Notes under the pieces: generated by a model
What the model saw: the letters and a program-made list of their open reading frames with translations, nothing else
Database searches by the model: none
Told to the model about the DNA's origin: nothing
Source: Bradyrhizobium sp. SZCCHNS1050
Lineage (GTDB): Bacteria; Pseudomonadota; Alphaproteobacteria; Rhizobiales; Xanthobacteraceae
Direction: 5' to 3'
DNA: 64,000 nucleotides
Assembly: GCF_032484785.1 (NCBI RefSeq)
Contig: NZ_JAUETR010000001.1
Location: forward strand, 4,715,501-4,779,500
Program-made: the position numbers and the translations under genes
Shown: piece after piece, positions 26,149 to 35,241 of the stretch
Position numbering within the stretch: the stretch's first letter is position 1
Layout of the letters: every line of letters starts with the position of its first letter

Positions 26149-28971
26149 TCACTGCCCGAGCCGTTCGATCAGCGCCGGCGCGTGCACCTGGTCGGCCTTG
26201 TAGTTGCCGGTCAGCGTGTACATCACGATGTTGACGCCGGCGCGGAAGGCGAATTCGCGCTGCCGTGGCTCGCCCGGAACCATCGGCAGCATGGCCTGGC
26301 CGTCGGGGCGGATGGCCCAGGCGCCGGCGAGATCGTTGGAGGTGATGATGATCGGTGAGACACCGTCGCCGCCACGCGCCGGACGGGAGGCGCTGTCCTC
26401 GTCCTCATCTTTCGGCAGCGCCTCGACCCAGGTCTGGCCCGCGGTGAAGCGGCCGGGGAAGTCGCGCAGCAGGTAGAACGTCTTGGTCAGCACGTGCTCG
26501 CGCGGCACCGGCTCGAGCTCGGGCACATCGAGCGACGACAGGATCTCGCGCAGCGACTGCATGCCCGGGGTCTGCTGCGCGCCGTTCTCGCCCGGAGGAG
26601 CCTCGACGGCGTCGCGGGTATCGAAGATCACCGTGCCGCCCTGCTTCATGTAGGCGTCGATCTTGTTGATCGCGTCCTGCGGCGGCTTCGGCACGCCCGG
26701 CACGATCGGCCAGTAGATCAGCGGGAAGAAGGCAAGCTCGTCATGCGCGGGATCGACGCCGACGGGATCGCCGGCTTCAAGCGCGGTCCGCTGCGCCAGG
26801 AACAAGGTCAGCCCCATCAGCCCGGCCTTGACGATGGAATCGACGTCGGCATTGCCGGTCACGACATAGGCAAGCCGCGTCTGTGACACTGCGCGCATCG
26901 CGAAATCATCGCTGGCGGCGTCGGCGCGTGCGGGCGCCGGCATCGCGACCGCGAGCAGGGCGCCGGTTGCCAGCACCGCAAGCGCGATGGCCGCGGGGGC
27001 CGCACGCCGTCGTCTTGCCAACGCGGCCAGCACGCCGCCGAGCAGGGCGACAATGACGGCGTCGATCAGGAACAGCAGCAGTGCGGTCGACAGCAGGATG
27101 CCCCGGAGATCGCGCGGCTCGGCGGTGGTGTAGCTGGCGCGGTTGGCGCGCAGCGCTGCCGTGTCGAGCTGCAGAATGCGATCGGCGGGGCTGAGCGTGT
27201 TCACTGCGGTAGGTCCCTCGGCTGGGCCATAGAATCCGGGCGGATGATCCAGCGAAGCCCGGTCGTTGAAATCAGCCGGTAGCGGCTTGGCGGTCGAAGG
27301 CGGCGGTCCGAAGGCGCCGAAGCCGTCGAGGATGTGCAGCGGCGCCAGCGTGGCCTTGGCGGTCTCACCCGCGGGACCAGGGCCCGGCGTCGAGGTGTAG
27401 CCGGACATGTCGACGATGCGGCGGAGCATCTCGACCATGGCGCCGGACATCGGCAGATCGGACCAGCGCATGTCGGCGCTGACGTGGAACAGCGCGATCA
27501 GGCCTTTGCCGCGATGCTCACCGGTGACGAGCGGCGTGCCGTCCTCGAGAGACGCCCAGCTCTTGGTCGCCAGCACGGCGTCGGGCTCGGCGAGAACCTG
27601 GCGGTTGACGGTGACGTCCTTCGGGACAGTGATGCCGGCGAACGGGCCGTCGGCGGCGAACGCGGCCAGGTGCTGCGGCTTCTCCCATGTCAGGCTGCCG
27701 CCCAGGGTGCGGCCGCCGCGGCGCAGCTTCACCGGCACGAGGTCGTCGTCGCCCTGCGCCAGGCGCGGGCCGGCGAAGCGCACCAACACGCCGCCATTCT
27801 CGATCCAGCCGTTGAGACGGTCGCGCAGCTCCGGCGACAGCGTGCCGACGTCGGCCATCACGATCATCGGCACCTTCTGGTCGAGGAACTGCGTGATGAC
27901 CTGCTGCGGGGCGCCGCGATCGCCGAGCCTGAGATCGGCGAACGGCGACAGCGCGCGGGTGAGATAGAAGGTCGGTGCGAGCAGCGGCTGCGCGGTGTCG
28001 CTGGTGGCGCCGGAGACGATGCCGACGGCGCGGCGGCGCCAGCGCTTGTCGAGCAACTGCACGGCGCCGGCCGAGCGCTCGCCCGCAATCTCGAGCCGGG
28101 TGATGTCGTTGCGCAGCTCGACCGGCAGGTCGAAGCTCGCCTCGGCGTCGTGCGCGCCGGCGGCAAAGCTGAACTGTGCCTCGCCGAGCGGCGAGCCCTT
28201 GGCATCGAGCGCGCGCACGATGCCGCCCGGAACGGAGAGATCCGCGCGCAGCACCTTCACCGTCATCTTGGCGGCCGCGTTCTCGGCGCCGGCGAGCGCC
28301 AGCGGCGAGGGCGTGCCGCCTTCGAACACGGTCAGGCTGCGGTCGCCGATCGTCTTGGCGAGACCCCCCACGAACTCGCTGCCGCGGCCGGGATCGACGC
28401 CGTCGGAGAACCACATGATCTCGGCATCGCCGGTCGCTTTCAGGAAGCGATCGAGCTGCGGCAGCGCATCGGCGCGCTCGGTCGTGTAGGCCTTGGGCGC
28501 GATCTGGCGCAGCGCGACGCGCGCAGCACCGGCCGGCATCAAGGTGAGGTCACGCGCGGGCTCCGACAGCGGCAGCAGCGCGACGCCGCGGCGGTCGGCA
28601 TCGGCGTTGGCGATGATCTCGTCGGCGGCCCTGATGCGCGTGTCCCAGCTTGCGGCCGCGCTCCAACTGTCGTCGAGCAGCAGCACCAGCGGCGCCTTGC
28701 TGCCGACGGCTTCGGTGCGCGGATTCCAGATCGGACCGGCTGCGGCGAAGATCACCAGCGCCGCCGCCACCAGCCGCAGCAGGGTGAGCCACCAGGGCGA
28801 GCGCGACGGCGTCTCTTCCTTGGGCGTGATGTCGAACAACAGCCGGGTCGGCGGAAACTCGATGCGGCGCGGCCGCGGCGGCATCACCCGCAGCAGCCAC
28901 CACAGCACCGGCAGGCTGACGAGACCGGTCAGCAGCAGCGGTTCGGCGAACGACAGCGGCAGGCCCATCAT
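26149..28971 (-). CDS. BatA-like vWA and DUF4159 fusion membrane protein
   Basis: This is a 940-residue protein. The N-terminus is BatA-like, with a membrane segment, RRIEFPPTRLLFDITP, and a second hydrophobic helix. A von Willebrand A domain follows with a metal-site motif DDSWS near residue 100. After two further hydrophobic segments around 650-700 the C-terminus is a DUF4159 domain with PLIYWPIVPG, GGTVIFDTRDA and HVLTKTFYLLRDFPGRF. The start overlaps the DUF58 stop, with two adjacent ATG codons (28971 and 28968). It probably spans the inner membrane with the vWA part interacting with the MoxR ATPase. Function is inferred only from operon type. Confidence 0.87.
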   Translation of the reverse strand: MMGLPLSFAEPLLLTGLVSLPVLWWLLRVMPPRPRRIEFPPTRLLFDITPKEETPSRSPWWLTLLRLVAAALVIFAAAGPIWNPRTEAVGSKAPLVLLLDDSWSAAASWDTRIRAADEIIANADADRRGVALLPLSEPARDLTLMPAGAARVALRQIAPKAYTTERADALPQLDRFLKATGDAEIMWFSDGVDPGRGSEFVGGLAKTIGDRSLTVFEGGTPSPLALAGAENAAAKMTVKVLRADLSVPGGIVRALDAKGSPLGEAQFSFAAGAHDAEASFDLPVELRNDITRLEIAGERSAGAVQLLDKRWRRRAVGIVSGATSDTAQPLLAPTFYLTRALSPFADLRLGDRGAPQQVITQFLDQKVPMIVMADVGTLSPELRDRLNGWIENGGVLVRFAGPRLAQGDDDLVPVKLRRGGRTLGGSLTWEKPQHLAAFAADGPFAGITVPKDVTVNRQVLAEPDAVLATKSWASLEDGTPLVTGEHRGKGLIALFHVSADMRWSDLPMSGAMVEMLRRIVDMSGYTSTPGPGPAGETAKATLAPLHILDGFGAFGPPPSTAKPLPADFNDRASLDHPPGFYGPAEGPTAVNTLSPADRILQLDTAALRANRASYTTAEPRDLRGILLSTALLLFLIDAVIVALLGGVLAALARRRRAAPAAIALAVLATGALLAVAMPAPARADAASDDFAMRAVSQTRLAYVVTGNADVDSIVKAGLMGLTLFLAQRTALEAGDPVGVDPAHDELAFFPLIYWPIVPGVPKPPQDAINKIDAYMKQGGTVIFDTRDAVEAPPGENGAQQTPGMQSLREILSSLDVPELEPVPREHVLTKTFYLLRDFPGRFTAGQTWVEALPKDEDEDSASRPARGGDGVSPIIITSNDLAGAWAIRPDGQAMLPMVPGEPRQREFAFRAGVNIVMYTLTGNYKADQVHAPALIERLGQ

Positions 28972-29924
28972 GCGCCGAGCCCTCCGGGGCCAGCGCCCAC
29001 TTTGACGCCGCTGCGCGCGCTACCTTTGGCCGTGGTCATGCCGGCATGCAGGAACAGCAGCAGCTCGGCGGCCGAGCGGCTGGTGGTGTGGGTTGTGAAC
29101 AGCCAGTCGAGCCTGCCGGTCTCGGCGCGGATCTGGTCGCGATGCAGCGCCACGCGGGCGACGTAGTCCTGTGCCCAGCTCTCGGCGCGGCCAGCCGTGA
29201 TCACCTCGCCGCCTTCCGGCTCGACGAACTCGACGCGGCCCGAATAGGGGAAGGTCTCCTCGGCCGGATCGACCACCTGCACCATCGTGCCGTGTGCACC
29301 GGACGCGGACAGGCCGGCCAGCATGGTGCTGATCTCGGAGATCGGCGACCAGAAATCCGACAGCACGACGATCTCGGCGAGCGCCGAGGGGACGAAGGAC
29401 GGCGGCAGGCTCGGCCTGATCGTCTCATCATGCAGCATCGCCTGCGCAATGCGGTCGATCACGTTGCGGCTCCCGGTCGGATTGATCAGGCCGGGAATGC
29501 CGACGCGTTCGCCGCCGGCCACCAGCAGCTCGGCCAGGGCAAAGGTCACGATCAGCGCGCGCTCGAGCTTGCTGTCGCGCGCGCCCTTCGACGCGAAGGC
29601 CATCGACGGCGAGCGGTCCGGCCAGATCCACACCGTGTGCGCGGCCTCCCATTCCTGCTCGCGGACATAGAGATGGTCATCGCGCGCGGAGCGGCGCCAG
29701 TCGACGCGCTGCGACGGCTCACCGGAGACGAAGCGGCGGTACTGCCAGAAGCTTTCGCCGGAGCCGGCGCGGCGCCTTCCATGCAGGCCATGAATGACGT
29801 TGGCGGCAATCTGCCGGGCTTCCAACACCAGCCGCGGCAGCGACGATGCCAGCGTCCGGCTTTCGCCATCGGCACGCCGTATCGCGAGAATCTCCTTGTC
29901 GACGTGCCCTGTCGCTGCGGCCAT
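28968..29924 (-). CDS. DUF58 domain protein
   Basis: This is a 318-residue soluble protein. The DUF58 signature is clear: GSGESFWQYRRFVSGEPSQRVDW, then RRSARDDHLYVREQEWE. A vWA-type metal motif follows as DRSPSM. DUF58 proteins always accompany MoxR AAA ATPases and probably dock between the ATPase and the vWA membrane partners. Overlaps at both ends (ATGA with moxR, TGA/ATG with the 940-residue gene) show tight translational coupling. Confidence 0.9.
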   Translation of the reverse strand: MAAATGHVDKEILAIRRADGESRTLASSLPRLVLEARQIAANVIHGLHGRRRAGSGESFWQYRRFVSGEPSQRVDWRRSARDDHLYVREQEWEAAHTVWIWPDRSPSMAFASKGARDSKLERALIVTFALAELLVAGGERVGIPGLINPTGSRNVIDRIAQAMLHDETIRPSLPPSFVPSALAEIVVLSDFWSPISEISTMLAGLSASGAHGTMVQVVDPAEETFPYSGRVEFVEPEGGEVITAGRAESWAQDYVARVALHRDQIRAETGRLDWLFTTHTTSRSAAELLLFLHAGMTTAKGSARSGVKVGAGPGGLGA

Positions 29925-30922
29925 CAGCCAATCCGGCTCTTCAATTGCCGGATCACGTCCGGAATGGTGCGTCCCTCGGCGCGCGCCGGGAAGGTCAGCG
30001 CCATGCGGTGCTTGAGCACGGGCTCGGCGAGATCGAGCACGTCGTCGATCGAGGGCGCGAGCCGGCCGTCGAGCAGCGCGCGGGCGCGCACCGCGAGCAT
30101 CAGCGACTGGCTGGCGCGGGGACCGGGGCCCCAGGCGATCAGCTTGCCGGCCTCTCCGGCCTCGGGACCGGGACGCGCCGAGCGCACCAGCGACAGGATC
30201 GCCTCGACCACGGAATCGCCGACCGGCAGGCGCCGCACCAGACGCTGGGCCGCGATCAACGCATCGGCCGTCATCGCGCCCTTGGCGGCACTCTCCTCGG
30301 CGCCGGTGGTCTCGAACAGGATGCGGCGCTCGGCATCGCGATCCGGATAGTCGACGTCGATCTCCATCAGGAAGCGGTCGAGCTGAGCCTCGGGAAGCGG
30401 ATAGGTTCCTTCCTGCTCCAGCGGATTCTGGGTCGCGAGCACATGGAAGGGCTTCGGCAGGTCATGGCGGGCGCCTGCAACCGTGATGTGCTGCTCCTGC
30501 ATGGCTTGCAGCAGCGCCGACTGCGTGCGCGGGCTGGCGCGGTTGATCTCGTCGGCCATCAGGAGTTGCGCAAACACCGGGCCGGCGATGAAGCGGAACG
30601 AGCGCTTGCCGCCGGCGCTTTCGTCCAGCACCTCAGCGCCCAGAATGTCCGACGGCATCAGGTCCGGCGTGAACTGGATGCGCTTCGCATCGAGGCCGAG
30701 CGTCACGCCCAAGGTCTCGACCAGCTTGGTCTTGGCGAGGCCGGGGACGCCGATCAGCAGCGCGTGGCCGCCGGACAGGATGGTCACCAGCGTGTTTTCC
30801 ACCACGCGGTCCTGGCCGAAGATGACGCCGGAGATCGCATCCTTTGCCGCTCGGATCTGGCCGGAGACCTGTTCGGCCGACCGGACGATCGCATCCTCGA
30901 GCTTCTCGGCACTCTCAGCCAT
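29924..30922 (-). CDS. MoxR family AAA+ ATPase
   Basis: This is a 332-residue AAA+ ATPase of the MoxR group. Walker A is GVPGLAKTKL (near residue 60), Walker B is LLMADEINRA, and the sensor/arginine region is ATQNPLEQEGTYPLPEAQLDRF. MoxR proteins act as chaperones that mature or remodel vWA-containing partners, and three such partners follow in the operon. ATG 30922 has AAGGAG nine bases upstream. It is the promoter-proximal gene, divergent from the DUF1285 gene. Confidence 0.94.
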   Translation of the reverse strand: MAESAEKLEDAIVRSAEQVSGQIRAAKDAISGVIFGQDRVVENTLVTILSGGHALLIGVPGLAKTKLVETLGVTLGLDAKRIQFTPDLMPSDILGAEVLDESAGGKRSFRFIAGPVFAQLLMADEINRASPRTQSALLQAMQEQHITVAGARHDLPKPFHVLATQNPLEQEGTYPLPEAQLDRFLMEIDVDYPDRDAERRILFETTGAEESAAKGAMTADALIAAQRLVRRLPVGDSVVEAILSLVRSARPGPEAGEAGKLIAWGPGPRASQSLMLAVRARALLDGRLAPSIDDVLDLAEPVLKHRMALTFPARAEGRTIPDVIRQLKSRIG

Positions 30923-31186
30923 TTCCGTCGCTCCTTCTGCCCCGCATCTTGAACTTTCGGACGGACGTTCCGCTCCAGTTTGCCGGGAAGCGGATGCCAA
31001 CCTATGCGAAGGCGCTGTATTCGTTGAGTTAAACTATCCCCATATTATCGGCATTACGGGGTATTGACGGCATCACGTTATGGCGACCTTACATGACCTG
31101 CAGGGCCGCCAGGAACTTTTGCACAGACGACGGCGATGGAATCTTGCACCAATCGTGCCAAGGTGGACGCAAACTCAAGGCAAACC

Positions 31187-31789
31187 ATGGCGAAGCAAGG
31201 GCAGACCACCGACAACGGACTCGATCGGCTGACGTCGGCGGCAACGCAGGCTGGCACATCCGCAAAGGGACTGCCGCCGGTGCATTTGTGGAATCCGCCA
31301 TTCTGCGGCGATCTCGACATGCGAATCGCCGGTAATGGTAGCTGGTACTACATGGGCACGCCAATCGGGCGGCCGGCGCTGGTGCGGCTGTTCTCAACGA
31401 TCCTCAAGCGCGAGGGTGACCGCTATTTTCTGGTCACGCCGGTGGAGAAGGTCGGCATCCGCGTCGATGATGCCCCCTTCACGGCCGTAGAAATGCGGAC
31501 GGAGAGCGATGCGCGCGGGCCGCTGCTGCATTTCCGCACCAATGTCGACGACTGGGTCGCGTGCGATGCCGAGCACCGGCTGCGCTTCGAGCCCGGCGAG
31601 AGCGGCGGCCTGACGCCCTATCTGCATGTGCGAGCCGATCTCTGGGCCAAGGTGACGCGGGCGCTGTACTACGAGCTTGTTGACATGGGTGAGGAGCGGA
31701 TGATCGATGGTCGTGTGATGTTCGGCGTGGGGTCGGGCGGCGCGTTCTTCCCCATGGCCGACGCAGAAGAGGTGAGGGCGGCGCTTTGA
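31187..31789 (+). CDS. DUF1285 domain protein
   Basis: This is a 200-residue soluble protein with the DUF1285 pattern: PPVHLWNPPFCGDLDMRIAGNGSW-type opening, GTPIGRPALVRLFSTILKRE, YFLVTPVEKVGIRVDDAPF, and RADLWAKVTRALYYELVD. Function is unknown, but in alphaproteobacteria this gene commonly precedes a CoA pyrophosphatase and cca, exactly as here. ATG 31187 follows AAGG, and the longer frame adds 17 residues with no ribosome binding site. The stop overlaps the next gene. Confidence 0.9.
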   Translation: MAKQGQTTDNGLDRLTSAATQAGTSAKGLPPVHLWNPPFCGDLDMRIAGNGSWYYMGTPIGRPALVRLFSTILKREGDRYFLVTPVEKVGIRVDDAPFTAVEMRTESDARGPLLHFRTNVDDWVACDAEHRLRFEPGESGGLTPYLHVRADLWAKVTRALYYELVDMGEERMIDGRVMFGVGSGGAFFPMADAEEVRAAL

Positions 31790-32457
31790 ACCAGCCCATG
31801 GTGAGGAACAGGACCGCTGAACTCAGTTCGGCCGATTTCTTCGCGCGGGGCCGCGCGCGGCTGCGCTTCGATGTTCCGCAGGCCCTGCTGGATCCGGACG
31901 TCATTCCGGCCAGTGGAGATTCCGGCACCGACCGCATGCTCGAGATCATCTCCCGCGAGCAGCCGATCCGCCCCGCGGCGGTGTTGATCCCGGTGGTCGA
32001 CCACCCCGAGCCGACCGTTCTCCTGACCCAGCGCTCGCCGAACCTCTCGAGCCATGCCGGACAGATCGCCTTTCCCGGCGGCAAGATCGACGTCACCGAT
32101 GCCTCTCCGCTCGATGCCGCTCTGCGCGAAGCCGAAGAGGAGATCGGGCTCGACCGCAGCTTCGTCGACCCGATCGGCTATCTCGACGTCTACGGCACCG
32201 CCTTCGGCTTCCGCATCCTGCCCACGGTGGCGCGGGTGCGGCCGGGATTCACGCTCAAGATCAACGAGGGCGAGGTCGACGACGCCTTCGAGGTGCCGCT
32301 GGCCTTCCTGATGGACCCCGCCAATCACCAGCTGCATTCCAAGGAGTTTCGCGGCATGGAGCGCTCATATTACGCGATGCCGTTCGCCGAGCGCTACATA
32401 TGGGGCGCGACAGCGGGCATCCTTCGGGTGTTGTACGAGCGGATCGGTCGGCCATGA
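31786..32457 (+). CDS. CoA pyrophosphatase (NudL-type Nudix hydrolase)
   Basis: This is a Nudix protein of 219-223 residues. The CoA-pyrophosphatase motif LTQRSPNLSSHAGQIAFPGG leads directly into the Nudix helix LREAEEEIGL, the combination that defines enzymes hydrolysing coenzyme A and its esters to phosphopantetheine and 3',5'-ADP. The frame begins at TTG 31786, overlapping the DUF1285 stop. ATG 31798 is an equally reasonable start four codons later. It overlaps the DUF6111 gene by four bases (ATGA). Confidence 0.9.
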   Translation: MNQPMVRNRTAELSSADFFARGRARLRFDVPQALLDPDVIPASGDSGTDRMLEIISREQPIRPAAVLIPVVDHPEPTVLLTQRSPNLSSHAGQIAFPGGKIDVTDASPLDAALREAEEEIGLDRSFVDPIGYLDVYGTAFGFRILPTVARVRPGFTLKINEGEVDDAFEVPLAFLMDPANHQLHSKEFRGMERSYYAMPFAERYIWGATAGILRVLYERIGRP

Positions 32458-32717
32458 TCCGTGGCGTGTTGACGGAAATCGGAATTTTCCTCATTCCTTT
32501 TGCGGTTTATGTGTTGTTCTTGCTCGCGACCAAATCGGGGCTGTTGGTGCCGGCCAACTGGCCCTTTCATCTGACCACAAAATTGACGGTGGCGGCGCTG
32601 GTGCTGGTGATTGCAAGTCTGGTCCTGCTCGCCGAGTTCTCCGGCGCGCCGCCGCGTTCGACCTACGTCCCCGCTCATGTCGAGAACGGCAGGCTCGTTC
32701 CAGGGGTCGAGAAATGA
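32454..32717 (+). CDS. DUF6111 small membrane protein
   Basis: This 87-residue protein has two hydrophobic segments (about 6-24 and 41-63) separated by a short polar loop, and a soluble C-terminus ending VENGRLVPGVEK. It matches the small proteins that sit between the CoA pyrophosphatase and cca genes in Rhizobiales. It overlaps both neighbours by four bases (ATGA), so it must be co-translated with them. Function is unknown. Confidence 0.85.
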   Translation: MIRGVLTEIGIFLIPFAVYVLFLLATKSGLLVPANWPFHLTTKLTVAALVLVIASLVLLAEFSGAPPRSTYVPAHVENGRLVPGVEK

Positions 32718-33964
32718 TCGGCGCGCGGGTGCTGCATGCGCCCTGGCTCTCGTCCGGTCCCGCCGCGCGCGTGCTCGCGCTGCTCAATTGCGATGGCGAG
32801 GAAGCACGGGTGGTCGGCGGCGCCGTGCGCAATGCGTTGCTCGGCATCGCCATCGGCGACATCGACATCGCGACCACGGCGCTGCCGGCGGAGGTGCTCC
32901 GGCGTGCCAAGGCGGCGTCGATCAAGAGCGTGCCGACCGGCATCGACCACGGCACCGTGACGCTGGTGCTGGACGGCCATCCGTTCGAGGTCACGACCCT
33001 GCGCGAGGACACCGAGACCTTCGGCCGCAAGGCCAAGGTCGAGTTCGGCCGCGACTGGGTCGGCGACGCGCACCGGCGCGACTTCACCATCAATGCGCTC
33101 TCCGTCGGGCCGGACGGCGTGGTGCATGATCACGTCGGCGGCCTCGCCGACATCGCCCAGCGCCGCGTGCGCTTCATCGGCGACCCCGCCCAGCGCATCG
33201 CCGAGGACTATCTGCGCATCCTGCGCTTCTTCCGCATCCATTCGGCATTCGGTCATGGCGCCCCTGATCGCGACGGCTATCTGGCCTGCATCGCCGGCCG
33301 TGCCGGGTTCGCCACGCTGTCGGCCGAGCGCGTGCGCATGGAGATGCTGAAGCTGCTCGTCACCGACGGCGCAGTCGGCGCGGTCACGGCGATGGCGGAT
33401 GGCGGGTTGCTGACGGCGATCATCGGCGGCGTCGCCTATCTCGGTCCGTTCGCCGCGATGATCGGCATCGAGCGCGAGTTGGAACTGCCGCCGAGCGCGG
33501 TCCGCCGTCTCGCGGCGCTCGCGGTCGCCGTGACCGAGGATGCGCGCCGTCTCGGCGTCCGACTGAAGCTCTCCAATGCCGAGAGCAAGGCGCTCGACGG
33601 CATGGGCCATCGCTGGTGGCGGTTCGCTTCCGCCGACGAGGCGCGAGTCCGGCGTCTGCTGTATCGTCTCGGCGAGACCGTCTATCGCGACCGCCTGATG
33701 CTCGGCTGGGCGCGGGCGCGCGATCGCGACGACCGGCGCTGGCGCGAGCGTGCGCTGTTGCCGCAGCGCTTCACGCCGCCGAAATTGCCGTTGAAGGCGG
33801 CCGATTTCATCGCGCGCGGGGTTGCGGAGGGACCGCTTCTCGGTCATGTGCTCACCCTCGCAGAGGATGCCTGGTTAGCTGCGGACTTTCCGCTCGACGA
33901 GGCATCGCTGAACGCGATCGCCGATCAGGCGGCGGCGCGCGTCAACCGCGACGGACGTTCATGA
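32714..33964 (+). CDS. cca: CCA tRNA nucleotidyltransferase / poly(A) polymerase family
   Basis: This is a 416-residue class II nucleotidyltransferase that adds or repairs the CCA end of tRNAs. The head domain has VVGGAVRNALLG followed by the catalytic DIDIATT, then RRDFTINAL and the nucleotide-recognition region RFIGDPAQRIAEDYLRILRFFR. The length and the alpha-helical C-terminal half are normal for alphaproteobacterial enzymes. Start and stop each overlap a neighbour by four bases. Confidence 0.93.
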   Translation: MIGARVLHAPWLSSGPAARVLALLNCDGEEARVVGGAVRNALLGIAIGDIDIATTALPAEVLRRAKAASIKSVPTGIDHGTVTLVLDGHPFEVTTLREDTETFGRKAKVEFGRDWVGDAHRRDFTINALSVGPDGVVHDHVGGLADIAQRRVRFIGDPAQRIAEDYLRILRFFRIHSAFGHGAPDRDGYLACIAGRAGFATLSAERVRMEMLKLLVTDGAVGAVTAMADGGLLTAIIGGVAYLGPFAAMIGIERELELPPSAVRRLAALAVAVTEDARRLGVRLKLSNAESKALDGMGHRWWRFASADEARVRRLLYRLGETVYRDRLMLGWARARDRDDRRWRERALLPQRFTPPKLPLKAADFIARGVAEGPLLGHVLTLAEDAWLAADFPLDEASLNAIADQAAARVNRDGRS

Positions 33965-34737
33965 ATTTTCTGGCAGGCTTTGCCGACATCTCGCTGCTGC
34001 AACTCCTGCTCGTCGCTTCCGTCGCTCTATTCGCTTCCATCATCGGTGGTCTTGCCGGCTACGGCACCGGCGCTCTCATGCCGCTCGTGCTGGTGCCGAT
34101 GGTCGGGGCCGAGCCGGTCGTGCCGATCATCGCGATCTCGGCGATCCTCACCAATCTCAGCCGTGTCGTCGCCTATATCAGCCATGCCGACCGTACGCGC
34201 GCCGGAATCGTCATCGCGGCAGCCGCGCTCACGACGGCGCTCGGCGCCTACGGCTACACGCGACTGACCAATGCCGGCGCGGCGTTCGTGATCGGCACGA
34301 TGCTCATCATGAGCGTTCCGCTGCGGCGGATCCTGCGCAAGCGCGAGGTCAGGATCGGCAATGGCGGGCTTGCTGCCGGAGCGGTCGGCTATGGCGTGCT
34401 GGTCGGCGGCACCTCCGGCTCCGGCGTGATCCTGCTGTCGCTGCTGATGGCCGCCGGCCTCGAAGGCGCCGCGGTCATCGCCACCGACGCGATGATCTCG
34501 GTGGCCACGGGTGTCATCAAGATCTCGGTGTTTGGTTTGGCCGGCGTGGTCACCGTGCAGGTGCTGGCGTTCGCGCTCCTGATCGGCGCGGTCGCGGTGC
34601 CCGGCGCGTTCCTCGCCAAGGCCTTCGTCGCCCGCATGCCGGTGCACATCCACGCCGCCATCCTCGACGCCGCCGTCATCACCGGCGGCGGCGTGATGAT
34701 CGCATCGGCGGTGCGGCATCTGCTGCCGGCGGCGTAG
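33961..34737 (+). CDS. TauE/SafE (TSUP) family membrane transporter
   Basis: This is a 258-residue integral membrane protein with about eight hydrophobic helices. It opens with a TSUP-type repeat (ASIIGGLAGYGTGALMPLVL) and has a second copy around GVLVGGTSGSGVILLSLLMAAGLEG, as expected for this internally duplicated family, which exports or imports sulfonates and other small anions. ATG 33961 overlaps the cca stop (ATGA). A longer open frame extends upstream but lies wholly inside cca. The substrate is not identifiable. Confidence 0.85.
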   Translation: MNFLAGFADISLLQLLLVASVALFASIIGGLAGYGTGALMPLVLVPMVGAEPVVPIIAISAILTNLSRVVAYISHADRTRAGIVIAAAALTTALGAYGYTRLTNAGAAFVIGTMLIMSVPLRRILRKREVRIGNGGLAAGAVGYGVLVGGTSGSGVILLSLLMAAGLEGAAVIATDAMISVATGVIKISVFGLAGVVTVQVLAFALLIGAVAVPGAFLAKAFVARMPVHIHAAILDAAVITGGGVMIASAVRHLLPAA

Positions 34738-34747
34738 CCTTCCGGCG

Positions 34748-35100
34748 TCAAGCCACCTGCTGGTCCGTGTCCCGATCGGATGGCGTGATGGTGCCGGTCT
34801 CGGCGCGTGCCACGATGGCATCGAGCGCGGCGACGGCCCGGTTCGTCACCTCGTCGAGCGGCGGCACCATGCGGCCGGAGGCGAGCTCGACACGGTTGCG
34901 GCCCTTGTGCTTGGCACGGTACAGCGCGCCGTCGGCGACGCGCAGGATCTCCGTCAGATCGAGGCCGGCCTCGGGATAGGCGGCGACGCCGACCGAGATC
35001 GTCACCCGCGGCAGCATGCCCACGCCATAGCTGATGTTGAGCGCCTCGACGCGGGCGCGCAGCTCCTCCGCGCGCATCGACGCGCTGCTCGACCTCGTCG
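34748..35100 (-). pseudogene. C-terminal remnant of a GGDEF diguanylate cyclase
   Basis: The minus strand encodes the last part of a GGDEF domain: EELRARVEAL, then VTISVGVAAYPEAGLDL, ADGALYRAKHKGRNRVE, and a tail to a stop at 34748. The GG(D/E)EF active-site loop and the first half of the domain are absent. Upstream of about 35090 the frame continues only as the antisense of an unrelated gene fragment. It therefore cannot make cyclic di-GMP and is a truncated gene joined to other DNA. Confidence 0.75.
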
Positions 35101-35150
35101 AGAGCCGCCTGATCAAATGGCGTCCCAACGTCGCCGAGCGCCCGGCCTGA
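35067..35150 (+). pseudogene. C-terminal fragment of an unidentified gene
   Basis: On the plus strand the frame ending at TGA 35148-35150 reads RIDALLDLVESRLIKW, then RPNVAERPA, which looks like a genuine protein C-terminus (amphipathic helix plus polar tail). It has no start of its own, because upstream it runs into antisense of the GGDEF remnant. A hairpin with arms AAGCGCCGG (35180-35188) and CCGGCGCTT (35199-35207) follows 30 bases later, as expected for the end of a transcript. The parent gene is not recognised. Confidence 0.45.
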
Positions 35151-35179
35151 GGCACGACGCGGCCATCCACGAAAGGCCG

Positions 35180-35207
35180 AAGCGCCGGTCCTGACGGGCC
35201 GGCGCTT
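35180..35207. terminator. Hairpin downstream of the gene fragment
   Basis: Nine-base perfect arms AAGCGCCGG / CCGGCGCTT are separated by ten bases and followed by CTGTCATG, without a strong T tract. It is placed to end transcripts from the left and possibly those of the metallo-beta-lactamase-fold gene on the other strand. Confidence 0.55.
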
Positions 35208-35241
35208 CTGTCATGTCAGCCTGATGTGGCCGCGGCCTGCA

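Noticed and set aside
33616..33960. Longer start for the TSUP transporter.
   Set aside because: The extra residues lie within cca in another frame and are Arg-rich; ATG 33961 forms a 4-base overlap with the cca stop.
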